Positions 1 to 7,238 of a stretch of DNA of 7,950 nt are shown one piece after another. The stretch spans positions 1 through 7,950 of the forward strand of contig JBEKUI010000222.1 in assembly GCA_049515175.1 (NCBI GenBank). Reading direction: 5' to 3'. The notes beneath the pieces were generated by a model. That model had not been told where the DNA came from and ran no database searches. It was given only the letters and a program-made list of their open reading frames with translations. Position numbers and translations under genes: made by a program. This stretch comes from JACQNR01 sp049515175 (GTDB lineage Bacteria; Acidobacteriota; Terriglobia; UBA7540). Positions within the stretch are counted from its first letter, which is position 1; each line of letters opens with the position of its first letter.

Positions 1-681
1 GGCGATTCGGTTATTTATCAGGAGCGAGTGATTCACGTCGCCTCCTGGGCGGCAAGATTCCTCTTTGCCCCAGACGACCTGAATCAGCCGGTCGGCCGGC
101 TCTCCGGAGGCGAACGGGCCCGCGTGTTAATCGCGCAGCTCATGCTCCAACCGGCGGACGTCTTGTTGCTGGATGAACCCACCAACGATTTGGATATCCC
201 GACCCTGGAAATCCTGGAAGAGAGCCTGCTGGAATATCGTGGAGCCTTGGTGCTGGTTACCCACGATCGCTTCATGCTGGACCGGGTCTCGAGCGTCGTT
301 CTCGGCCTGGATGGTCTGGGCGGAGCGGAACGGTTTGGCGATTACTTACAATGGGACGTTTGGCAGCGCACGCAGCAGGCCAAGGGTGCGCAAAGCGTCC
401 CGGCTGAAGCCCCGCGATCACCTTCCTCACCGGACGTCGCCCCGCCAACAGCGGTAAGAAAGAAGCTCTCGTACCTGGAGGCGCGCGAGTTTGCCACCAT
501 GGAAACGAAAATCGCCCAGGCCGAACAGGAGCTTAGCGTCTTACGTGCGACGCTGGAAGACCCGACGATCATGAGCGACGCCCCGCGGCTTCAGGTCACT
601 TGTGCGCAGGTGGATGAGACCCAGAAGAAAGCGGATAAGCTGTATGCTCGATGGGTCGAACTCGAACAAAGGCGGGGCTGA
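1..681 (+). CDS. ABC-F family ATPase, Uup-like, C-terminal part (5' end outside window)
   Basis: The reading frame is open from base 1, so this is the 3' portion of a longer gene; the GTG at 28 is an internal Val. What is visible is the end of the second nucleotide-binding domain: the ABC signature LSGGERAR (bases 100-123), a Walker B followed by the ABC-F hallmark DEPTNDLD (172-195), and the switch His in VTHDR (259-273). The Walker A of this domain would lie upstream. After a Pro/Ala-rich linker comes a charged C-terminal segment (about 460-678, KKLSYLEAREFATMETKI and onward) that looks like the coiled-coil DNA/ribosome-binding tail of Uup. ABC-F proteins have no membrane domain; Uup-type members act in the cytoplasm on ribosomes and affect transposon precise excision. 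It converges on the amidohydrolase gene and appears unrelated to the rest of the window. The family call is firm, while the Uup subtype rests on the tail and on the sequence around the signature. Confidence 0.93.
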   Translation, partial: GDSVIYQERVIHVASWAARFLFAPDDLNQPVGRLSGGERARVLIAQLMLQPADVLLLDEPTNDLDIPTLEILEESLLEYRGALVLVTHDRFMLDRVSSVVLGLDGLGGAERFGDYLQWDVWQRTQQAKGAQSVPAEAPRSPSSPDVAPPTAVRKKLSYLEAREFATMETKIAQAEQELSVLRATLEDPTIMSDAPRLQVTCAQVDETQKKADKLYARWVELEQRRG

Positions 682-1220
682 GCAACATCCGTCCCAAAGG
701 GAACACGACCGGCGGGGTCACCCGTGAAGTCTGCGGCCAGCCGGGATCGCTCAGGGAACAGCCGGGGCTGGAGACGCCACGAGCACGCCAGCACATATAG
801 GGCGACCTGCCCCCAGTCTTTTTGCCGCATTCTTGCCCTGGTCCAAAAGGCTAAAATCCGCCGCCTTGGGCTGTCGCTGCATGTTGCTGATTTAGCAGCG
901 ATAAGAAATCGCAAGAAAATGGGGAAAGTGGAATTTCGGGTGGTCAAATGGCTACAGTCAATGAACCGGACTGACTATTCTTCGAGCCAAGGCAAAGCCA
1001 ATAGAAATGCCTTCAGCATAAAGCCTCCTCGTGCGGCATGTTGAGGATTCGACACGTGTCACATGGGAGCGCCCGGCGTGTATGAACCGCCCACAAGCCC
1101 TACTTGGACTCAGCCCGATGTGGCCGTTCTTACTGCTGTTCGTTCTTCTGACAAGAGAAGCAACCTGGGAATCTTCGTACTTCAGCGGCACCGAGGCGGG
1201 TCACCTTAACGCAACAGTTC
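682..1220. other. Gene-free spacer between convergent genes
   Basis: About 540 bases between the ABC-F stop and the amidohydrolase stop. Short open frames exist on both strands, but none shows a recognisable domain, a good ribosome binding site or a plausible composition. Visible structure is limited to a perfect 10-base palindrome GACACGTGTC at 1051-1060 and a 6-bp hairpin (GTTGCT at 883-888 with AGCAGC at 894-899, five-base loop). Neither is followed by a T-run, so no intrinsic terminator can be called for either flanking gene. I see no tRNA or IS remnant. Confidence 0.6.
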
Positions 1221-2336
1221 CTACTTCCCGCTCTTCTTTCTCGAATTCAGAATCCTCAAGGCGTTGTCACGGTAGACGCGCCTCAAGATCGGATCGGGCA
1301 GGCCGAACCCGTTCATACTCCAGTGGTAACCAAGCTGTTCGATTTCGTAGAAATGCTCATCCAATGATTCCAGGACCCGGAAAGTGATGCGGTACATCCG
1401 CAGGTTGGAGCCAAAGTCCGTCCCATAGAGGAGACGGTCGGGATACTTCGCGTAGAACTGGGACACAAAACGAGGGATGGTTGCGGTCTCGGCATAGCGG
1501 GCCGAGTTGTCGGCATAGAGATTCGGATAGCGGTCGAACAGCTCTCCTAAGCGTGTCAAGTCATAGTCCAAATTGGCCAAGTGGCAGGCGATGAACGTGG
1601 TTTTCGGATGCTTTTGGACGGTCCTTTCCAGAACGTCAATCATCCCGGAGTGGCCGACAATATCCGGCTGGTTGTCTAGGCGCCACGCGTATGCGTTCAT
1701 GAGTCCGTCATTGTGGACATCCATCTTCTCGTACATCCAGATAGGATCGGCCACATGGAGGTTCACTGCCATGCCGAGTTCGGCGCACTTCTCGAAGAGG
1801 GCATCCATGCGCGGATCATCAGGATGCATTCCGAGCGCACTCGTTTCCTCAAAATCCATCCCCTTGCCCTTGTCGCTCAACTCCCCCACTCCACGGGCGC
1901 CCAGCCTGAAGCATCTCTCCAGTTCCTTGACCGCCGCCGGCCCAAAACCCGGCTTGTCATAGCCGCTGTAGTCAAAACCACACCACACCTCGAAGCGATC
2001 CGGATATTTCGAGTACTGCTGGTAGATGGCATCGAATTCGGGGCCGACTGCTTGCGTCAGGACAATGGTTTTCTCGATGCCCACTTCATCCATGGTATGG
2101 ACCCATTGGGCGATCTCTTCCTCCGTTTTGGGATCGGGATGAGCGTGCATATCAATAGCGCGGAACTTCGCCCGGGGAACTTCAGTCACCGGAATCTTGT
2201 AGAGCGATTTGGGTCTGAAGTCTTTGAGTAGAATCTTCTCGGGTGAATCCTGACAACGCGGGCTCACTGGAGAAAAGAAGGTCAGTAGTGCAACAGCTAC
2301 ACAGACGTTCATCCATCGACTGTACGAAGTGGTCAT
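1221..2336 (-). CDS. Exported metal-dependent amidohydrolase (amidohydrolase-2 type, PF04909-like)
   Basis: A 371-residue protein when started at the ATG at 2336, which has GAGGA (2343-2347) six bases upstream. The frame is open further upstream to an ATG at 2384, but that would place 16 Arg-rich residues before the signal peptide. Residues 1 to ~28 look like a Sec signal peptide: a basic start, then a hydrophobic VCVAVALLTFF stretch. C28 is not in a good lipobox (Pro-Arg precede it), so a lipoprotein is unlikely. The canonical amidohydrolase metal ligands are all present: H64-x-H66 in DMHAHPDP, H194 in NLHVADP, H252 in ACHLAN, and the C-terminal D306 in YGTDFG. PF04909 enzymes are TIM-barrel hydrolases or non-oxidative decarboxylases of cyclic or aromatic acids and lactones; which reaction applies here is not visible. 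It lies 128 bases downstream of the receptor gene on the same strand, so co-transcription is likely and a periplasmic role on the imported ligand is inferred. No terminator is evident after the stop. Confidence 0.88.
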   Translation of the reverse strand: MTTSYSRWMNVCVAVALLTFFSPVSPRCQDSPEKILLKDFRPKSLYKIPVTEVPRAKFRAIDMHAHPDPKTEEEIAQWVHTMDEVGIEKTIVLTQAVGPEFDAIYQQYSKYPDRFEVWCGFDYSGYDKPGFGPAAVKELERCFRLGARGVGELSDKGKGMDFEETSALGMHPDDPRMDALFEKCAELGMAVNLHVADPIWMYEKMDVHNDGLMNAYAWRLDNQPDIVGHSGMIDVLERTVQKHPKTTFIACHLANLDYDLTRLGELFDRYPNLYADNSARYAETATIPRFVSQFYAKYPDRLLYGTDFGSNLRMYRITFRVLESLDEHFYEIEQLGYHWSMNGFGLPDPILRRVYRDNALRILNSRKKSGK

Positions 2337-2342
2337 GTGCAT

Positions 2343-2347
2343 TCCTC
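2343..2347 (-). promoter_or_regulatory. Ribosome binding site deciding the amidohydrolase start
   Basis: GAGGA on the minus strand lies six bases before the ATG at 2336. It directly abuts the other ATG at 2342, which is too close for initiation. This favours the 371-residue product over the longer frame. Confidence 0.65.
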
Positions 2348-2361
2348 GTAAAGCGGATTGT

Positions 2362-2377
2362 CGGCGGGAAGCCGCCG
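2362..2377 (-). other. GC-rich hairpin in the receptor-amidohydrolase spacer
   Basis: On the minus strand CGGCGG pairs perfectly with CCGCCG across a CTTC loop (6 bp, all G-C). It sits 15 bases upstream of the amidohydrolase ribosome binding site (2343-2347). No T-run follows, so it is not a classical terminator. It could stabilise the downstream mRNA or reduce readthrough from the receptor gene. Its presence is certain, but its function is a guess. Confidence 0.4.
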
Positions 2378-2464
2378 CCCCCATTCAGGAGTGGTTGCAC
2401 GAGAAAAGAGAGTGGAACCATGGCAGGCTCCACCCTCCATTGCTTGTTCTGGCACACCCGTTGC

Positions 2465-5400
2465 TCAGAACTGGAACTTCAGGCCGAACTGTACGTTCCT
2501 CGGCGTGCTAACTCTCCCGTTCCACATTCCGAACGTCGGGCTCGAAACGTCAATATCAACCACCTGGAACCCCTCCCCGAGGCCGCTTTCGCCTCCCGGA
2601 CTCGTGAAGGTGTGCCAGTTCCAGACGTTGAAGAACTCGACCCGGAACTGGAGATTGAGGTGCTCCTTAATGCGTGTGTTCTTCATGAGCGTCAAGTCCT
2701 GATTCCGGTAGCCGAATCCGCGCAGGTCCGACATCCTCGGTCCCTTGCCCCAATAGAAATTGAAGCTGTCGGCCGACTCAAAGGCACTCCGGTTGAGGAG
2801 AGGTTTCGAGGGGTCAAAGTTCGATTTATCCTGCGCCCAAGGATCCGCTCCGGGCAAAAGTGCAGGGATGCACCCGGCGCGGAACTGATTCGGGACGTTG
2901 CAGCTGAACGAGCGGAAGAACATGGGCACGCCGGAGGTCAAGCGAAAGATCGTGCTGACCTGCCATCCGCCGACTACAGCATTGGCGAGCCCGCTGTACC
3001 TCGCCCATCGTTTGCCCGCGCCCAGCGGGAGTTCGTAGATAAGCGTAGTCGTCAGAGCTTGCGGTACATCGTTTAACGCCAGCCCCTTGTTCCGCCGACG
3101 TTCGTAGGGCGAAATCACGCCGTGAGCTGCGCTCCAAGTGGCAGCAGCCATTTGCACACCCTCTGAGTCAGTAAGCAACTTCGATATGGTGTAGGAGTTG
3201 AGAAGGTAAATACCGTGCGACAAGCGCTTTTCCACCTTGAGTTGAAAGGAGTGATAGGTGGAATTCCCGGCGTTCTCATTCAGCCCCTGCAACGCACTGC
3301 AGTACTGAGGGTAGGGCAAGAGGGCCTGGGCCACGGTGGGTGTGCAACTGCTCATTTGCTCGACCCAGCCGGGATAGGGAATGGGCACACCGTCCAGTTC
3401 CGTCTGGCCAGACTGAAATTCATCACCAAGCGCGGTGCCCATGGAAAGGTATTTCGGATCGAGAGCGTTAAGCGCCGCCACCCGGGAGGGAAGACGTGTG
3501 CCCTTGTTGGCGACGTAAGAGGCACTGATGGCAAGGTTGGGCGTCGCTTGACGTTCAACCGTCAGGCTCCACTGCTGCGCGTAAGGAAGGCGGTTGGCAT
3601 CAAAGGGTCTGTAGGCGCCCACGTCCACGCCATTGTCAAATGAAGAATCGATATGGGGAGGACGCTGCGACTCGTCGATCGCCGGGAATCCGTTACTCAG
3701 CAGGAAGGCAGGGTCGTAGCCGTAATACGAACTGGGGAAGCCAATCGTAGCGTTAAACCCATCCTGCGCAATACCCCCGCCCCAGTCAGGATAGATCGGC
3801 ACGGAAACGAATACTCCATAGCCGGCGCGTACGACAGTACCCTTGCTAAAGGCGTAGGCAATGCCAAACCGCGGGGAAAACGCTCGCTTGTACAGTTCCT
3901 CCGGGTAACGTTTCCCAAAGCTGGCCTCCCCCCACTTGGTTCCGGCAAAGGCCAAGCGGCCTGGCCGGTTGCCGGCTGCCGAGTTTGTTCCAGTAGGATC
4001 GAAGAAACTCAGGTTGTCGAACTTCTCGATTGTGGGCTTGTACATGTCCCACCGAATGCCGAGAGTGAGCGTCAGCTTCGGAGTCAACTTGATGGTGTCT
4101 CCGATGTGAAAGTTGTACCCGCTGGACCGGGGGTAGCTGCTGGCCACAGTCTGGATGCTGTATTCCCCGTAGCTCACTTGCTCGAGCAAGAAGCTCGCGA
4201 AGGCATTGCCGCTGTTCGTCTCGTTCAGGCCTGTGCCGAGGCGCGTGAACTGCACCGTCCCGCTCTCGTTGCCGACTGAGGTCCCGTTCACAGCGTGTTT
4301 GCGAATCTCACCCCCGAATTTAAGTGTGTGCCGACCTTTGACCCATGTCATGAGATCGTTAGCAATCCAGACCGGGCGCGTGCCAGTCTCCCTCCCGTTA
4401 TTGCCCCACGCATCGAAGTCGTCGAAGGTGACCCGGGGAGGAAACTCGTACTTTACTGCTCCAGAAATCTGGGGAAGGTCGTCCACGTAGGGCTTGTCAG
4501 ACGACGTATCCTCAACCAGAGTGTCGAGGTAGCCGACGGCAAAGTGGTTGAGTAAGTTGGCGCGGAAGGTGTGCGTCCAGTTGAATCGGTCAACGAAACT
4601 GTAGTTGACGAAGTAGGGTACCTCGGTCGCGAGCTGCGCCGGGAGCTCCGTGACGTGGGAGGCGGTCGAGCCCCGATAGTTTACAGTCACACCGAAATGG
4701 TCGATGTCGCGCCAGTACATGTCGCCCCGGACATTGATCAAGCTGGAGTCCGCAAACACCGTATCCGGAATGGGCTCCGGGACTAGGTAATTGTTGAGCG
4801 GGCCTGAGAAGGTAGGGGTCGGCAGATACTGAATCCACTTTGGCGCGAGTGAGTTGGCAATGTCAAAGCCCGTCTTGGAATCGACATAACGGTTGGGACC
4901 TGACATGCAGATCACGTTGGGCGTATTCCCGTCACAGCCCATGAACTGCTCGCGCAGGAACTGCAGGTTGTCCGGACCCGACGGCTGATCCGGGTCGAAA
5001 TTGGGATTGGGGGTCGTCGAGTTCGGTTTATAGATGGGAATCAGATTCCCCTCCTCATCCACCCAATCGGTAAAGTCGCCATCCCGCTCCTTCAGCGAAG
5101 GGATGGAGAGCGTCGGCGTAGAGGCGCCACCGCGGATCTTGAATCCCTCATAATTCACGAAGAAATAGGACTTTTTCCGTCCCGAGTCAAAAATCCACGG
5201 GATCTTAATGGGGCCGCCGATGTTGGCCCCGAAGTCGTTCTCGATGTCCTTGGTTCGGTCGGGAGTCCCAAACTGGCGCGCGTTGAGAGCCGTGTTACGT
5301 AAGAATTCGTAAACGGCGCCATGGTATTGGTTTGTCCCAGACTTCGTCTCCGCCATGATCACGGCGGAGGTGGTGGCGCCGTACTGGGGCTCGTAATTGG

Positions 5401-6091
5401 AAGTCAGCACACTCACTTCGCTGATCGCTTCCGGAGACCACGGATAGTCGGCGTAGGCCGAGATCATTCCCGTGTTGCCGTTGATCCCCTGAGTCAGCGA
5501 GACTCCATCCAGGACCGCCTCGTCGCCTGCCGTGAGCCCGCCATTGATCCGGGTGCTATAAGGGTTCTGGCTGGCCCCCGTATTGACTCCAGGCATCAAG
5601 GTTACGAACGCCGCCGAGGAGCGGATGGCACCGCCCACAATGAGCGGCAGTTCTCCGATCACTTCCGGGGTCACTGCCTGTTTGATCGTGGAGTCCTCAA
5701 AGTTCAGTTGGGAGACATCACCTCGAACCTCCACGGTCTGCGATTCTGCCCCGAGCTCGAGCCGGACGTCGACGCGGGCCCGGGTGTTGATGTTCAGTTC
5801 AATTCCTTTTTGGAGGAATTCCCGGAAGCCTTTTGCCGTCGCCCGCAACTCATAATAACCTGCCCCTAGATAGGGGAACGAGAACCAGCCGTTTTCCCCC
5901 GTGGTCGCCTTGGACACTGCCGTGGTTTCCACCGAAGTCAGCGTCATTTCCACACCCGGAACGACCGCCTCGCTGGGATCCGTTACAGTTCCGCTGATCG
6001 AAGCATTAAAATTCTGAGCATTGCTTGCCGGCGACCAAAGGACCACGAGAAGAGAAACGGCGCACACCAGAGAGAGCTTTAGCCGAAACAT
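2465..6091 (-). CDS. Oar-like TonB-dependent outer-membrane receptor with N-terminal carboxypeptidase-regulatory-like domain
   Basis: A 1208-residue protein. Residues 1-25 are a Sec signal peptide with hydrophobic core LVCAVSLLVVLW and probable cleavage after SNA, before Q26. Residues ~28-112 form a CarboxypepD_reg-like beta-sandwich (ISGTVTDPSEAVVPGVEMTLTS through the VDVRLELGAESQTVEVRG end). A plug-like region follows (~120-250) with ELPLIVGG, INGGLTAGDEAVLDG and the Oar-family signature TKSGTNQYHGAVYEFLRNTALNARQF. The remainder is beta-barrel, ending in GLKFQF with the terminal Phe typical of proteins assembled by the BAM complex. I cannot identify a clear TonB box. The length matches the Oar-like receptors abundant in Acidobacteriota. 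Such proteins are thought to import oligomeric or other bulky ligands; the ligand here is unknown and no SusD-type partner is adjacent. The start is certain: AAAAGGAGG lies five bases upstream. It is first in a minus-strand unit with the amidohydrolase and divergent from the GntR-type regulator gene. Confidence 0.93.
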   Translation of the reverse strand: MFRLKLSLVCAVSLLVVLWSPASNAQNFNASISGTVTDPSEAVVPGVEMTLTSVETTAVSKATTGENGWFSFPYLGAGYYELRATAKGFREFLQKGIELNINTRARVDVRLELGAESQTVEVRGDVSQLNFEDSTIKQAVTPEVIGELPLIVGGAIRSSAAFVTLMPGVNTGASQNPYSTRINGGLTAGDEAVLDGVSLTQGINGNTGMISAYADYPWSPEAISEVSVLTSNYEPQYGATTSAVIMAETKSGTNQYHGAVYEFLRNTALNARQFGTPDRTKDIENDFGANIGGPIKIPWIFDSGRKKSYFFVNYEGFKIRGGASTPTLSIPSLKERDGDFTDWVDEEGNLIPIYKPNSTTPNPNFDPDQPSGPDNLQFLREQFMGCDGNTPNVICMSGPNRYVDSKTGFDIANSLAPKWIQYLPTPTFSGPLNNYLVPEPIPDTVFADSSLINVRGDMYWRDIDHFGVTVNYRGSTASHVTELPAQLATEVPYFVNYSFVDRFNWTHTFRANLLNHFAVGYLDTLVEDTSSDKPYVDDLPQISGAVKYEFPPRVTFDDFDAWGNNGRETGTRPVWIANDLMTWVKGRHTLKFGGEIRKHAVNGTSVGNESGTVQFTRLGTGLNETNSGNAFASFLLEQVSYGEYSIQTVASSYPRSSGYNFHIGDTIKLTPKLTLTLGIRWDMYKPTIEKFDNLSFFDPTGTNSAAGNRPGRLAFAGTKWGEASFGKRYPEELYKRAFSPRFGIAYAFSKGTVVRAGYGVFVSVPIYPDWGGGIAQDGFNATIGFPSSYYGYDPAFLLSNGFPAIDESQRPPHIDSSFDNGVDVGAYRPFDANRLPYAQQWSLTVERQATPNLAISASYVANKGTRLPSRVAALNALDPKYLSMGTALGDEFQSGQTELDGVPIPYPGWVEQMSSCTPTVAQALLPYPQYCSALQGLNENAGNSTYHSFQLKVEKRLSHGIYLLNSYTISKLLTDSEGVQMAAATWSAAHGVISPYERRRNKGLALNDVPQALTTTLIYELPLGAGKRWARYSGLANAVVGGWQVSTIFRLTSGVPMFFRSFSCNVPNQFRAGCIPALLPGADPWAQDKSNFDPSKPLLNRSAFESADSFNFYWGKGPRMSDLRGFGYRNQDLTLMKNTRIKEHLNLQFRVEFFNVWNWHTFTSPGGESGLGEGFQVVDIDVSSPTFGMWNGRVSTPRNVQFGLKFQF

Positions 6092-6096
6092 TACAT

Positions 6097-6105
6097 CCTC
6101 CTTTT
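6097..6105 (-). promoter_or_regulatory. Strong Shine-Dalgarno of the receptor gene
   Basis: AAAAGGAGG on the minus strand, five bases before the ATG at 6091. This near-perfect anti-16S match predicts high translation and fixes the receptor start. Confidence 0.85.
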
Positions 6106-6164
6106 ATGTAGATCGCGTCGAAGGCACGTCATCTCGTCAGGGACATCATTAACAAGTAATAATA

Positions 6165-6174
6165 CGGTATGCCA
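6165..6174. promoter_or_regulatory. Candidate regulator operator 1, over the receptor transcription start
   Basis: CGGTATGCCA on the plus strand (TGGCATACCG on minus). It is an imperfect palindrome resembling TGGTATACCA, the type of site bound by FCD-domain GntR regulators such as UxuR/ExuR. It touches the last base of the receptor -10 box and spans the predicted start point, the classical position for a repressor. A second copy of the nine-base core GGTATGCCA is in the same intergenic region. Assignment to the adjacent regulator is inferred. Confidence 0.5.
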
Positions 6175-6201
6175 TTCTACGTTTGTGAGAGAGTTTGTCA
6201 A
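6174..6201 (-). promoter_or_regulatory. Sigma70-type promoter for the receptor-amidohydrolase unit
   Basis: On the minus strand a perfect TTGACA (6196-6201) is followed after 16 bases by TAGAAT (6174-6179), five of six matches to TATAAT. An A/T-rich block (6202-6229) lies just upstream and could act as an UP element. The start point would be near 6167, giving an mRNA leader of about 76 bases before the ATG at 6091. The predicted start falls inside the candidate operator at 6165-6174. Confidence 0.72.
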
Positions 6202-6270
6202 GATATTTTTCTTGTCTCGTAAATTTATTGTTGCAAAAGGTTCAGACCAGTGTTAACGTGCCAGATCGGA

Positions 6271-6280
6271 TGGTATGCCA
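6271..6280. promoter_or_regulatory. Candidate regulator operator 2, on the regulator side
   Basis: TGGTATGCCA, the same nine-base core as operator 1 and closer to the TGGTATACCA palindrome. It begins 106 bp from operator 1, about ten helical turns, so both sites would face the same side of the DNA. It lies upstream of the regulator gene and ends where a possible -35 for a TAGAAT at 6303-6308 would start, so it could mediate autoregulation or looping. Confidence 0.5.
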
Positions 6281-6302
6281 CGACGTCCAATAGTGATGAC
6301 AA

Positions 6303-6308
6303 TAGAAT
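6303..6308 (+). promoter_or_regulatory. Weak candidate -10 box for the regulator gene
   Basis: TAGAAT, identical to the receptor -10, about 124 bases before the preferred GTG start. No convincing -35 is seen at the right distance; the bases at 6280-6285 are a poor match. An alternative with TTGCAA (6231-6236) as -35 also lacks a good -10. Low confidence; the real regulator promoter is unresolved. A GC-rich hairpin (CCGGC 6342-6346 with GCCGG 6355-6359) lies in the presumed leader. Confidence 0.25.
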
Positions 6309-6415
6309 CCTCAGTCTGGAGCCTGTCGGACGAGAGGCCCCCGGCCCTAACCAGCCGGAGCGACCCGGCCCACCGAAGATCTTGCCTAAAGTGTTTTCCA
6401 GGACATGGCAAGCGG

Positions 6416-6423
6416 AAGGAGGT
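6416..6423 (+). promoter_or_regulatory. Shine-Dalgarno that decides the regulator start
   Basis: AAGGAGGT, a full anti-16S match, lies eight bases before GTG at 6432. It is inside the longer frame that starts with ATG at 6405, and that ATG has only AGGA one base upstream. This argues for initiation at the GTG. Confidence 0.7.
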
Positions 6424-6431
6424 CGTATCCA

Positions 6432-7205
6432 GTGTTTAAGACTGTTACCCGCGACTCGACACTCGCCGAACGCGCCAACGAGCAAATCGAGACCCTGATT
6501 GTCAGTGGTGCCATACGCCCAGGTGATCGCCTTCCACCTGAGAGAGAATTGGGCGAAATGCTAGGGGTTAGCCGGACGGTGGTACGCGAAGCTGTCAGGT
6601 CGTTGACGGCGAAGGGGCTGGTGGAAGTTCGCACTGGCTCGGGAACATACGTCAGAGAGATTGGCTCCGACATCATGAAAGCTTCCTTCGACTTGCTCCT
6701 GCGCGCGAGCGCCCTACAGCCTGAGGCGATTCACGAAGTACGAACCTTGCTGGAGGTTAGGATTGCCGAGTTAGCGGCGCTCCGGGCACGCCCCGATGAT
6801 ATCCGAGCCATGCAGGAAACCATAGAGCTCTTGAAGAACCGATCCATCGCCCCCCACAAGTATGCTTCAGCGGATGTTGCATTCCACGGCCGTCTCGCAG
6901 CGGCTACACAGAATCCTCTGTTTCTTGCTCTGACACAGTCTCTCCATGACGTCGTGTTTCAGGTGCAGTTGCGTGGAGCGTCCACCGTGGGCTGGGACAC
7001 CTTCAGAGAGCGCGCCATTTTTTATCACTCTCAGATCCTAGAACGCGTAAAGGCGCGGGATGCAGATGGCGCGCGTGCTGCGATGTTGGAGCACCTAGCC
7101 TATGCTCAGGAGATCATGCGCCTGGTCGAAAGAACCAGGAGGGAGGGTGCACTGGGTCGTAACCAGACGCCTCAAGCGCAAGATGAGCATGACGCTGCTA
7201 AATGA
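6432..7205 (+). CDS. FadR-subfamily GntR transcriptional regulator with FCD domain
   Basis: A 257-residue DNA-binding regulator when started at GTG 6432. The frame also allows ATG at 6405 (266 residues), but the GTG has a perfect Shine-Dalgarno, and the resulting start (VFKTVTRDSTLAERANEQIETLI) matches the usual beginning of this family. Residues ~6-75 are the GntR winged helix-turn-helix, with PGDRLPPERELGEMLGVSR, VVREAVRSL and the wing GLVEVRTGSGTYV. Residues ~95-225 are an FCD ligand-binding domain with the expected metal ligands: D148 and H152 in ADVAFHGRL, H199 in FYHSQI, and H221 in LEHL. FCD regulators typically sense small organic or sugar acids, often through a bound metal ion, and mostly repress catabolic genes. 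The gene diverges from the receptor gene and precedes the broken isomerase gene by 33 bases in the same direction, so it probably controls both units through the GGTATGCCA sites. The ligand is unknown. Confidence 0.92.
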   Translation: MFKTVTRDSTLAERANEQIETLIVSGAIRPGDRLPPERELGEMLGVSRTVVREAVRSLTAKGLVEVRTGSGTYVREIGSDIMKASFDLLLRASALQPEAIHEVRTLLEVRIAELAALRARPDDIRAMQETIELLKNRSIAPHKYASADVAFHGRLAAATQNPLFLALTQSLHDVVFQVQLRGASTVGWDTFRERAIFYHSQILERVKARDADGARAAMLEHLAYAQEIMRLVERTRREGALGRNQTPQAQDEHDAAK

Positions 7206-7227
7206 GAGAGACGGGGCAGCGTCCATC

Positions 7228-7232
7228 GGAGG
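7228..7232 (+). promoter_or_regulatory. Ribosome binding site of the truncated isomerase gene
   Basis: GGAGG six bases before the ATG at 7239. This supports the view that the short frame is the authentic start of a gene rather than a chance ORF. Confidence 0.7.
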
Positions 7233-7238
7233 TTAAGG

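Noticed and set aside
883..899. Hairpin considered as a terminator for the ABC-F gene
   Set aside because: The stem is only six pairs with a G-T wobble, lacks a T-run and is 200 bases past the stop.
591..947. 118-codon minus-strand frame across the ABC-F 3' end and spacer
   Set aside because: It overlaps the ABC-F coding end on the opposite strand, its composition is unlike a real protein, and no motif is visible.
724..1044. 106-codon plus-strand frame in the spacer
   Set aside because: Rich in Arg/Ser with no domain pattern, and no Shine-Dalgarno before its first start; probably a product of GC-rich non-coding DNA.
1031..1387. 118-codon plus-strand frame with a hydrophobic segment, in the spacer and over the amidohydrolase 3' end
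   Set aside because: The second half is antisense to a well-supported gene and reads as low-complexity Ser/Arg; there is no good ribosome binding site and no recognisable domain.
2337..2384. N-terminal extension of the amidohydrolase to the ATG at 2384
   Set aside because: The extension (Arg-rich, 16 residues) would precede the signal peptide and runs through a GC hairpin and the ribosome binding site; the ATG at 2336 fits better.
2243..4279. Long plus-strand frames antisense to the receptor gene
   Set aside because: They are shadows of a confirmed 1208-codon gene, read as Arg/Pro/Val-rich non-globular sequence and lack initiation signals.
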